From Gammaproteobacteria bacterium (GTDB taxonomy: Bacteria > Pseudomonadota > Gammaproteobacteria > GRL18): a stretch of DNA of 5,599 nucleotides. The notes below the pieces were generated by a model. The model ran no database searches, was not told where the DNA came from, and saw only the letters and a program-made list of their open reading frames with translations. Shown here piece by piece: positions 1 to 5,599 of the stretch. The stretch covers positions 1 through 5,599 of the forward strand of contig JALTKC010000223.1 in assembly GCA_027076245.1 (NCBI GenBank). Direction: 5' to 3'. A program made the translations under genes and the position numbers. The stretch's first letter is position 1; each line of letters opens with the position of its first letter.

Positions 1-2164
1 CCCAGTTTTCCTGCGCAATTTCACGCACATATTCATAACTGTCCTTAATAAAGATGGTTTTAAAGCCGTCATAGGTATAAAGATAGGGAATTTCATAAGT
101 CGTACCGGAAAAGACGGTATTCATTTCCGGCCCGACAATGGAGGAAAAGGTAAAAGCTTCATCATTGGCATTACGTGCTTCTATTTTAATACGATTATAA
201 ATCTGTATATGCAGAGGTACCTGTTTTAATACCGCTCTGGCTTTTTCTACCAGAGCCTGATCTACCTTAATGGGTTCAAAGTTGCTGGACAGAAGGTGTT
301 CCAGGTGCTCGTTATATTGCTGTTGAAGTTGTGCCTCACCTGACAGATGAGTTGACCAGTCGAGTTTCATCCATTGCTGAACAAAATCTTTATCAAAACG
401 CTCAGGCAGATGCAGCATTAAATAAGCCTTCAGGGCTTCAAATAAATAATCGGGCTGTGACATACTCAGACGGATTTGCTCTTCTATGCGAGCCTGCAGA
501 GCCGGCATAAATAACTGGCGGTTCTGCTCTGTATAGGCCTGTGCCATATTCTGATGAAAATCATAGCCCTGATAAAGGCCAAGCTGCATACTCACAGGAA
601 TCTGATTATCTTCCGGAAATACCGCATCAGTTTCCTTAAGACGCAGCAGTTGTTCATTTACATCATAAAAATTGTGCGGTTCAATGGTATTAAGCTTTTC
701 TTTATAGGCGCTGATCTGTTCTTCAACCTTTTTAATACTGCGGTCATTCAGGGTAAAACTGGTTGACCAGGCCACTGCACTGGCTGTAGCGGTACTTATT
801 GCCGCTGCATAGGAAATACGTTGTATCCAGAGGATGCGGTTTTCAAAACGCCGGTTAACCCCAACCAGTTCAGCCTCAGGAAATACCACTTTTTGCAGCA
901 GGCTTTTGATAAAAAAGCTTTTTCCCTGACCATGTCGCGCCGGAAGCGCCTGTGGATCCAGATCATAGGAGGTCATCATTTTCCCCATAATCCGGTCAAT
1001 GGGTGTCCCCTCCTGTGTTCCGCTGGTAAAATAAACCCCGCGTAAATCAGGACGCTCATGAAAGCGGGACGAAGTAAAGGTCTGTTCAACAAAGTCCTGT
1101 AACTGTTTTCTTACCGCTTCCAGCTGCGTGGGAAATTCAACTATTTTGCCCCGACGCTGTGGATCTCTTTCATAATTAAGCCGCCACAATAAACGGTCAT
1201 TTAAATTATTGAGCAATAAGCTGAACTGTTCAGAAAAACGTTCACCGGTATTTTTCTCCGGCTGAGAGGCTTTAAGTTTGTCTTCAAACGTCATCCCCCA
1301 GACCTGATCCCTCTCATCTCTGCCCAGATCATCAAAAAATTCCGAAAATCCGGCAATCAGATCGCTTTTGGTGATCAGCAGATATACCGGGAACTGTATA
1401 TTAAGCTGATTCTGTAATTCCAGCAATCGACTACGGATAGCATGAATATGAGCATTTTTTTCCTGCTCGGTCTGAGTCATAATGTCTGCAATGCTGATGG
1501 CAACCAGCACCCCGTTTATGGGACGGCGTTTACGGTATTTTTTCAGCAATTTTAAAAACCCATGCCAGGCTTTAGAGTCCTGATCCGCATGTGAATCCTG
1601 GGTAGTGTATCGCCCGGCGGTATCAATTAATACCGCTTCATCGGTAAACCACCAGTCACAATTACGGGTACCACCCACCCCTCTTACGGCTTCATATCCA
1701 TATTGTTCCGATAACGGAAACCGCAAACCGGAATTAACCAGTGCGGTGGTTTTACCTGAGCCGGGCGGTCCGATAATCACATACCAGGGCAGCTCATAAA
1801 GATATTGCTTGCCTTTACCTTTGCCGCTGGAATGTTTAAGAACCTGCAGTGCATCATTAAACCGCTCAGAAAGTACTTTAACTTCTTCATCTGTGGCTGC
1901 CTGCTCCTGCTGGTTGCCCTCTTTTATACCCTCTATGAGTTCTTCTTCCTGTTTTTTTGCTTTTGCCTGCAGGCGAAGATTATTAAGTCCCCAGGCCAGT
2001 ATCAGTACCATTATGACAATTAAGCGGCTGACCTGAGACTCCAGAATGGTGGTTCCGGCTATAGCAACTAAGGGACCTGCAAACCATATAATAATTGATA
2101 ATGCCAGAACACCGATTAAAGTGATCAGCCAGCGTTTTTTCAGAAGGTTTTTTATGGTATTCAT
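1..2164 (-). CDS. tssM: TssM (IcmF/VasK family) T6SS inner-membrane channel protein, 3' end outside window
   Basis: The reading frame stays open from the ATG at 2164 to the window edge (721 codons). The family usually has about 1,100-1,300 residues, so the C-terminal periplasmic part that contacts TssJ is missing from view. TssM spans the inner membrane and forms the core of the TssJLM trans-envelope complex. Two hydrophobic segments lie near residues 12-37 and 48-63, and a third near 447-469, giving the family's three-helix topology. The cytoplasmic loop between them carries a complete Walker A motif, GPPGSGKTT (132-140, bases 1745-1771), a Walker B/G3-like LIDTAGRY (179-186) and TKSD (265-268), resembling the NKxD base-specificity motif. 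A charged segment rich in Lys, Glu and Gln (about 66-100) precedes the NTPase. After the third helix the sequence matches the IcmF-related periplasmic region, including EALKAYLML. The start is fixed by the ATGA overlap with tssL and an AGGGA ribosome site. Confidence 0.96.
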   Translation of the reverse strand, partial: MNTIKNLLKKRWLITLIGVLALSIIIWFAGPLVAIAGTTILESQVSRLIVIMVLILAWGLNNLRLQAKAKKQEEELIEGIKEGNQQEQAATDEEVKVLSERFNDALQVLKHSSGKGKGKQYLYELPWYVIIGPPGSGKTTALVNSGLRFPLSEQYGYEAVRGVGGTRNCDWWFTDEAVLIDTAGRYTTQDSHADQDSKAWHGFLKLLKKYRKRRPINGVLVAISIADIMTQTEQEKNAHIHAIRSRLLELQNQLNIQFPVYLLITKSDLIAGFSEFFDDLGRDERDQVWGMTFEDKLKASQPEKNTGERFSEQFSLLLNNLNDRLLWRLNYERDPQRRGKIVEFPTQLEAVRKQLQDFVEQTFTSSRFHERPDLRGVYFTSGTQEGTPIDRIMGKMMTSYDLDPQALPARHGQGKSFFIKSLLQKVVFPEAELVGVNRRFENRILWIQRISYAAAISTATASAVAWSTSFTLNDRSIKKVEEQISAYKEKLNTIEPHNFYDVNEQLLRLKETDAVFPEDNQIPVSMQLGLYQGYDFHQNMAQAYTEQNRQLFMPALQARIEEQIRLSMSQPDYLFEALKAYLMLHLPERFDKDFVQQWMKLDWSTHLSGEAQLQQQYNEHLEHLLSSNFEPIKVDQALVEKARAVLKQVPLHIQIYNRIKIEARNANDEAFTFSSIVGPEMNTVFSGTTYEIPYLYTYDGFKTIFIKDSYEYVREIAQENW

Positions 2165-3363
2165 GATAATGTCCCTGAATCTACTTTATTAACCCTTGTT
2201 TCTGCTTCCCGCATTGTCCACTTCCATTGGTAAATATCAGCACTTATAGCTAAATCTGCATCGTCAGGCTTATTGATCATTGTGGTATTGTTATCATCAT
2301 GTTGTTGATAAGATGGAGGTCGAACCAGACGTTCTTTTTTATCATCTGTCTGTGTTGAGTTTATAGACGCATCGGATTTTGTTGAGACATTCTGAACAGA
2401 ATCACCTTCAGTAATATTATCGGTAATTTGTTGATTACCCAGTGCCCGGATTTCAGCCAGCACAGGAGAAGATGTCTGATCAAGCATATAGGTAAAACTG
2501 GCATACATAGCCAGTAAAATAACACCGGATAAGGCCCCTACTACCCACAGCGGAACATATCGTATTAAAGCCCCTCTTCTGTCGGTAATACCCTTCCAGT
2601 TAACGGACAACTCCTTATTAAAATCATTTTTTAAACTGCGTAGCTGACGATAGAGGTCTTCTCTTAAATTTTCTACTTCACCACGCCCATTATCAATAAC
2701 CCGATATTTCCCCTGAAACCCAAGACTTAAAATAATATACATAAGCTCAAGAATATCGAGGTTTTTCATGGGTTCTTTCTGCAGTCGTTCAAGCAGTAAA
2801 AAAAACTTTTCTCCCCCCCAGGTTTCACCATGAAATATACTCAGCAGACTCTGTTTGCTCCAGTCGCTTTCCTGACCCCAGGGTGTACTGACCACAATTT
2901 CATCCAGCGCGGTACACAGCACATAACGTGACTGTAGAATCTTGTCATTAGGCAGGCCGGCCCGGGAAGCATTAACTTCAAACTGCTTAAGTTCATCCTG
3001 CAGTTTGTATTTGAGTTGGTTAATGTCGTTATTCAGTACCGATTCAGAGAGTTTTATAAGAATGGAAATAACCGGTGTCGCACAGGAAACCAGAGGGTTA
3101 AGGCCGGCACTGTTTTCAATACCCTGTATAAATGGTTCTGATCCAGAATTTTCACTATGGGCAGGTATAACATTTCTGAACTGTCCTGCATCACGATTGA
3201 AGTTCTGTTCCTGAGAAACTGTGTCTGCAGCCGGCCTGGGTGATTTAAAGATACGGGTTTTGTCCTGATCGGAAACGGCTTCAGGAGACTTGCGTTTACC
3301 ACCGGGGGTCGGTCTTAAAACCGTATTATCATTTGGAAACCGTATAACAGTGCTATCATCCAT
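2161..3363 (-). CDS. tssL: TssL (DotU/IcmH family) T6SS inner-membrane protein with extended N-terminus and non-OmpA tail
   Basis: This 400-residue tail-anchored protein binds TssM, and together with TssK ties the baseplate to the membrane complex. Residues 1-87 form a polar, apparently disordered extension with RPTPGG (17-22) and several threonines. The cytoplasmic DotU domain spans about 88-258. Its family signatures include LVSCATPVI (91-99), YVLCTALDEIVVSTPWG (147-163), FHGETWGGEKFF (177-188) and LSLGFQGKYRV (212-222). One transmembrane helix lies at about 269-294, followed by a periplasmic tail of about 106 residues. The tail begins like other TssL proteins (SSPVLAEI, 298-305) but becomes rich in Asn, Asp, Ser, Thr and Gln. 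It lacks the OmpA-like peptidoglycan-binding domain of long TssL proteins, and the stop overlaps the tssM start, leaving no room for one. The start at 3363 has only a weak GGA ribosome site. A G7/T8 homopolymer pair lies in codons 182-189. DotU assignment is secure; the tail's function is unknown. Confidence 0.96.
   Translation of the reverse strand: MDDSTVIRFPNDNTVLRPTPGGKRKSPEAVSDQDKTRIFKSPRPAADTVSQEQNFNRDAGQFRNVIPAHSENSGSEPFIQGIENSAGLNPLVSCATPVISILIKLSESVLNNDINQLKYKLQDELKQFEVNASRAGLPNDKILQSRYVLCTALDEIVVSTPWGQESDWSKQSLLSIFHGETWGGEKFFLLLERLQKEPMKNLDILELMYIILSLGFQGKYRVIDNGRGEVENLREDLYRQLRSLKNDFNKELSVNWKGITDRRGALIRYVPLWVVGALSGVILLAMYASFTYMLDQTSSPVLAEIRALGNQQITDNITEGDSVQNVSTKSDASINSTQTDDKKERLVRPPSYQQHDDNNTTMINKPDDADLAISADIYQWKWTMREAETRVNKVDSGTLS
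2172..2176 (-). promoter_or_regulatory. Ribosome binding site of tssM inside the end of tssL
   Basis: AGGGA lies 7 bases before the tssM ATG, within the final codons of tssL. Together with the ATGA overlap it suggests translational coupling, so that TssL and TssM, which bind each other, are made from the same ribosome traffic. Confidence 0.75.
2798..2819 (-). repeat. Paired homopolymers G7 and T8 inside tssL
   Basis: On the coding strand a run of seven G (2813-2819) is followed, after AGAAAAG, by eight T (2798-2805). They encode the conserved WGGEKFFL of the DotU domain (residues 182-189). Both runs are long for a coding region and lie within 22 bases. Loss or gain of one G would shift the frame and reach a stop within about 20 codons. 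Whether they vary in nature cannot be seen from one sequence. Confidence 0.7.
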
Positions 3364-3428
3364 AATATATATCCATTTTAATCAGGTTTAATTTTTGGTT
3401 CTTCTTAAAATATTGTGCTCTGTCACTA
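3364..3428 (-). other. tssK-tssL intergenic spacer, 65 bp
   Basis: This is the longest gap in the window. It is AT-rich and holds two of the three tandem stop codons of tssK, the weak tssL ribosome site and an A/T-only inverted repeat (3375-3381 with 3405-3411, 7-bp arms, 23-base spacing). No GC stem with a T-run is present, so I see no terminator. No convincing -35/-10 pair is visible. Confidence 0.6.
3372..3374 (-). promoter_or_regulatory. Weak ribosome binding site of tssL
   Basis: A GGA 8 bases before the tssL ATG is the only candidate site and sits in an AT-rich leader (GGATATATATT before ATG). It has the same spacing as the weak site of tssK. Confidence 0.45.
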
Positions 3429-4766
3429 TTACTGTTTAATAGCCCAGAATTCCATTTCCAGATCAGGGAAATTATCACTGACATGAATGGCAAAACCACC
3501 GGAAACGGCTAACTGTGCCCAGGTTTCAGATTGTTTGTCCAGCTGGAAATAGGTAAATCCTGAGTGATATGGTATCTGTCTGGGTGCTATAGGCAGAGCA
3601 TGGAGTTTAATACCGGGCAGCTGCAGATTAACCAGATCACGAATATGTTCCACCGGTCCTATTTTTACCTGTCCGGGGAAATTACTGCGCACCACATCAC
3701 TGGCAATACTGGCTTTAACTGCCAGAACAAAATGAGCGGTTTTAAGCAGGTTTTTATCACTGATTGTAGCCACACTGATACCATAATTACGTTCCTGTAA
3801 AGGCAGTTGAACCGCATTTTGATCCAGTACAAGACTCAGAGACTGTCTTAATACCGACATAATCTGTGCATAACAGACTGTCAGTTCTTCATGATCATAG
3901 GGAATATGCATATCAGGCCGTCGTTGTGCAACGGTAAATGTGGACAGTTCACCATACAATTCTGTAAGACGCTGAAACAGGCTTTCCGGATGCAGCAGAT
4001 CCAGTGTTAGCAGATGTTTCATTAAGGCTTCATAACGGTTAACCAGCTGCAGCAGTAAAAATTCACTAAATTCAGATGTTCCACCTTTTGCTGATGCACC
4101 CAGACGGGCCGCAATGGCTTCTGACCGGTGACTTAACAGACTAATAACCTCTTTATGATAGTTTTTTAAATTAACAGAAGCGGAACAGTCCAGTACTACG
4201 GGAATAAAGTCATCATCCAGAACGACGGTTTTATCGGGACGTATTTCAACAATTTTGCATAAAGCCAGAGCGATGGTCTGGCCATTTAATTCAGAGGCTG
4301 TTTTAAGGCTGAAACACAGCTTGCCTATATCAACCTGGGCAACTGAATGCTGACCGGCATTGGAATCACGAACATCCTGTGCATCTATCAGATAGCGAAT
4401 GGAATTTTCCTTTTCATGTTGCAGCTCTTTTTGTGCATCAGGATTTCCCTCAGATGCCAGCGGCAGGGTAAGATATATTACTTCATCCTTAATTTCTTCG
4501 TTGCCTTCAAAAACAAGTGGTAACTGCTCTGAATGACTGATAGCAAACAAAGTACCGTCAGGCATAACACCTTCACAATGGTTTATAATCACTTTACCCA
4601 GACCAAGATGTTGTTCATCTATTGAGAGACTTTTTAGTCCCCAGCCAAAGCGACTAAAAAACTGGATCAGTTTGCGGTTTTGATCCATAAGGTACCGGTC
4701 ATGCTGCTGAAAATGCTGAGGCCGTAGAAACATACCTTCAGACCAGATTACTTTGTTATTTATCAT
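3429..4766 (-). CDS. tssK: TssK (VasE/ImpJ family) T6SS baseplate-membrane adaptor
   Basis: The 445-residue product has the family's usual length and a near-perfect opening, VIWSEGMFLRPQHFQQHDRY (6-25), which fixes the start at 4766. TssK is a cytoplasmic trimer that links the TssF/TssG wedge of the baseplate to the cytoplasmic parts of TssL and TssM. By family architecture, roughly residues 1-170 form the beta-rich shoulder that binds the baseplate. Roughly 190-315 form the helical neck, here visible as LLLQLVNRYEALMKHLL and following helices. Roughly 320-445 form the head that binds the membrane complex. The C-terminal region keeps the typical VKIGPVEHIRDLVNLQLPGI stretch and the EFWAIKQ ending. 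The gene lies 48 bp after tssJ and 65 bp before tssL. The GGA ribosome site upstream of the ATG is weak. Three different stop codons in a row (TAA TAG TGA, 3423-3431) end the gene. No truncation or frameshift is seen. Confidence 0.97.
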   Translation of the reverse strand: MINNKVIWSEGMFLRPQHFQQHDRYLMDQNRKLIQFFSRFGWGLKSLSIDEQHLGLGKVIINHCEGVMPDGTLFAISHSEQLPLVFEGNEEIKDEVIYLTLPLASEGNPDAQKELQHEKENSIRYLIDAQDVRDSNAGQHSVAQVDIGKLCFSLKTASELNGQTIALALCKIVEIRPDKTVVLDDDFIPVVLDCSASVNLKNYHKEVISLLSHRSEAIAARLGASAKGGTSEFSEFLLLQLVNRYEALMKHLLTLDLLHPESLFQRLTELYGELSTFTVAQRRPDMHIPYDHEELTVCYAQIMSVLRQSLSLVLDQNAVQLPLQERNYGISVATISDKNLLKTAHFVLAVKASIASDVVRSNFPGQVKIGPVEHIRDLVNLQLPGIKLHALPIAPRQIPYHSGFTYFQLDKQSETWAQLAVSGGFAIHVSDNFPDLEMEFWAIKQ

Positions 4767-4774
4767 TTATATTA

Positions 4775-4777
4775 TCC
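4775..4777 (-). promoter_or_regulatory. Weak ribosome binding site of tssK
   Basis: The only Shine-Dalgarno-like sequence before tssK is GGA, 8 bases before the ATG in an AT-rich context. It is clearly weaker than those of tssJ and tssM. The start itself is secure from protein homology. Confidence 0.45.
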
Positions 4778-4814
4778 GTAAAAAACCGTATTAAACTGAG
4801 ACTGCTCATTAATG

Positions 4815-5324
4815 TTAATCTTCCTGTACCAGAACAATGCTGTTTCTGGTTAATTTAAGATGAATCTTATTATGCTGCTTACGTTCCAGAGGCAGCACCA
4901 TTCGCCAGCGTGACTGCTCTATATCCTGAAAAGCAACCAGAAAACCAACAAAACTGGCCTGCTCGCTAAACTCAAGTTGAGCCTTAAATACCTGAGAAGG
5001 ACGAAAATCATGTTCTTCCATGCCGGCAAAGTCAGCACCCAGTACCTGTTTGTCATTATAATAGAGTGACACATAATCGGTATTTTCAAAAATAGAGGGT
5101 GATTTCAGAGAATAAATTCGCACCACTACGGGTGAAGGCCGACCGTTTTGATCGGGGTTTAAATCAGCCGCCATAGTTATGGTCAAATCCAGTTTTGTTT
5201 TTTCAGACAGGATATTTTTTGGGTCCATAACCTCACGCAGTACTTCTGTTGTGGTACAGCCGCTGACTATTATTAATGTCAGTAATATAAAAAGAGCAGA
5301 TAGTAATGAAGATTTTCGGTACAT
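4815..5324 (-). CDS. tssJ: TssJ (VasD/SciN family) T6SS outer-membrane lipoprotein
   Basis: This 169-residue lipoprotein is the outer-membrane anchor of the TssJLM complex, where it contacts the periplasmic C-terminus of TssM. It opens with a basic MYRK, a hydrophobic stretch (about 7-20) and a clear lipobox VSGC with Cys23 as the lipidated residue. Thr24 follows, not Asp, so the Asp+2 inner-membrane retention signal is absent, consistent with export to the outer membrane. The mature part shows the family pattern: DLNPDQNGRPSPVVVRIYSL (55-74), then VSLYYNDKQVLGADF (84-98), FRPSQV (107-112) and FQDIEQSRWRMVLPL (132-146). Family members fold as a transthyretin-like beta-sandwich. The start at 5324 is supported by an AAGGA ribosome site with 6-base spacing and by the signal peptide beginning exactly there. 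The gene follows tagH by 23 bp and is intact. Confidence 0.96.
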   Translation of the reverse strand: MYRKSSLLSALFILLTLIIVSGCTTTEVLREVMDPKNILSEKTKLDLTITMAADLNPDQNGRPSPVVVRIYSLKSPSIFENTDYVSLYYNDKQVLGADFAGMEEHDFRPSQVFKAQLEFSEQASFVGFLVAFQDIEQSRWRMVLPLERKQHNKIHLKLTRNSIVLVQED

Positions 5325-5330
5325 TTAAAG

Positions 5331-5335
5331 TCCTT
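5331..5335 (-). promoter_or_regulatory. Ribosome binding site of tssJ
   Basis: AAGGA lies 6 bases before the tssJ ATG, in the 23-bp gap after tagH. It is one of the two strongest Shine-Dalgarno matches in the window and confirms the start that also gives an intact signal peptide. Confidence 0.8.
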
Positions 5336-5347
5336 TTTTAATGATAT

Positions 5348-5599
5348 TTATTTATTGCGGCTTTCTTTTAATAACTCAGCCTGATGTTCATAGGCTCTGC
5401 AAAATTCATTGCCAAATACATGATTAAAGACATCATCTTCACTCATAATATCTTCATAGAGCTCTTTATAGGCTTCCCAGTATCGGGTTTTCTTATTACT
5501 CAGGGTCAGACTAATGGTTTTGTCTGAACGCTGCTGTATTTTTTCAGGTGACAGCTTATTTAACATATACATAAGTGCTGATTTCATACCCGCCATGAC
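5348..5599 (-). CDS. tagH: TagH/Fha (type VI FHA-domain protein), C-terminal fragment, 5' end outside window
   Basis: Only the last 83 codons plus a TAA stop are visible. The frame continues through the right edge: the codon before the first ATG (5594-5596) is GTC, giving VMAGMKSAL, so that ATG is an internal methionine rather than the start. The fragment matches the C-terminal domain of T6SS FHA proteins, with LSPEKI, KTRYWEAYKELYEDI and FGNEFCRAYEHQ as landmarks. In full-length relatives an N-terminal FHA domain binds phosphothreonine peptides and takes part in post-translational control of T6SS assembly by the PpkA kinase and PppA phosphatase. The FHA domain itself cannot be verified here. 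Position directly upstream of tssJ, at 23 bp, agrees with the common fha-tssJ-tssK order. The symbol is also written fha or vasC. Confidence 0.88.
   Translation of the reverse strand, partial: VMAGMKSALMYMLNKLSPEKIQQRSDKTISLTLSNKKTRYWEAYKELYEDIMSEDDVFNHVFGNEFCRAYEHQAELLKESRNK

Noticed and set aside
554..1045. Plus-strand open frames at 554-766 and 821-1045.
   Set aside because: They lie fully antisense to tssM, show no family signature, and the opposite strand encodes unmistakable IcmF sequence.
1605..2036. Plus-strand frames at 1605-1799, 1805-2023 and 1809-2036, some hydrophobic enough to look like small membrane proteins.
   Set aside because: They are antisense to the NTPase motif and N-terminal helices of TssM; the hydrophobic, Phe/Leu/Cys-rich look arises from reading its Lys/Glu/Gln codons backwards.
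2942..3302. A plus-strand frame at 2942-3214 and a minus-strand frame at 3054-3302 within tssL.
   Set aside because: Both are shadows of tssL in other frames, without ribosome sites or recognisable domains.
3375..3411. Inverted repeat with ATTTTAA and TTAAAAT arms in the tssK-tssL spacer, considered as a terminator or operator.
   Set aside because: The arms are A/T only with a 23-base loop, so the hairpin would be very weak, and such repeats are expected by chance in an AT-rich spacer.
3364..3428. Possible internal promoter before tssL, based on TATATAT near the start codon.
   Set aside because: The TATATAT overlaps the ribosome-site region, too close to the ATG to serve as a -10, and no matching -35 is visible.
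3564..3800. Plus-strand frame of 78 codons within tssK.
   Set aside because: Antisense to the conserved TssK head domain and without any recognisable feature.
4807..4814. Palindrome CATTAATG directly after the tssJ stop.
   Set aside because: An 8-base AT-rich palindrome is too short and common to support a binding site; no second copy flanks another gene here.
5348..5596. Reading the TagH fragment as a complete 82-residue small protein starting at 5596.
   Set aside because: The frame stays open to the window edge with a valine codon before the ATG, and the sequence matches the interior of a known C-terminal domain, so it is a truncated view of a longer gene.
1..5599. Search for an effector-immunity pair, CRISPR array, tRNA, insertion sequence or other accessory island.
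   Set aside because: The whole window is filled by conserved T6SS structural genes with short gaps, and nothing repetitive or RNA-like is visible.

Overview
This window is a segment of a type VI secretion system (T6SS) gene cluster, read entirely on the minus strand. In transcription order (from high to low coordinates) it holds the 3' end of tagH/fha, then complete tssJ, tssK and tssL, then the first 721 codons of tssM (icmF), which runs off the left edge. Every call rests on protein-level family signatures that I read directly from the translation. I did not run any search.

The organism is most likely a gammaproteobacterium of moderate GC (low to mid 40s percent by eye). The fha-tssJ-tssK-tssL-tssM order and the TssJ and TssK sequences fit gammaproteobacterial T6SS loci. 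I cannot name the genus, and nothing marks the segment as a plasmid or phage.

Layout: tagH C-terminus (5348-5599), 23-bp gap, tssJ outer-membrane lipoprotein (4815-5324), 48-bp gap, tssK baseplate adaptor (3429-4766), 65-bp gap, tssL inner-membrane protein (2161-3363), 4-base ATGA overlap, tssM (1-2164). No stretch longer than 65 bp lacks a gene on the minus strand. No terminator or convincing promoter interrupts the series, so it looks like one operon whose promoter lies to the right of the window.

How the parts work together (family knowledge): TssJ, TssL and TssM build the trans-envelope membrane complex. TssK links the cytoplasmic baseplate to TssL and TssM. TagH/Fha is a phosphothreonine-binding regulator that, in some species, activates assembly through phosphorylated TssL. 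No effector, immunity, Hcp, VgrG, sheath or ClpV gene is visible here.

I found no undescribed system. The points most worth a second look are in tssL: a threonine-rich N-terminal extension that could be the Fha ligand, a periplasmic tail without the OmpA-like peptidoglycan-binding domain, and a G7/T8 homopolymer pair inside the conserved DotU domain that could be slippage-prone.
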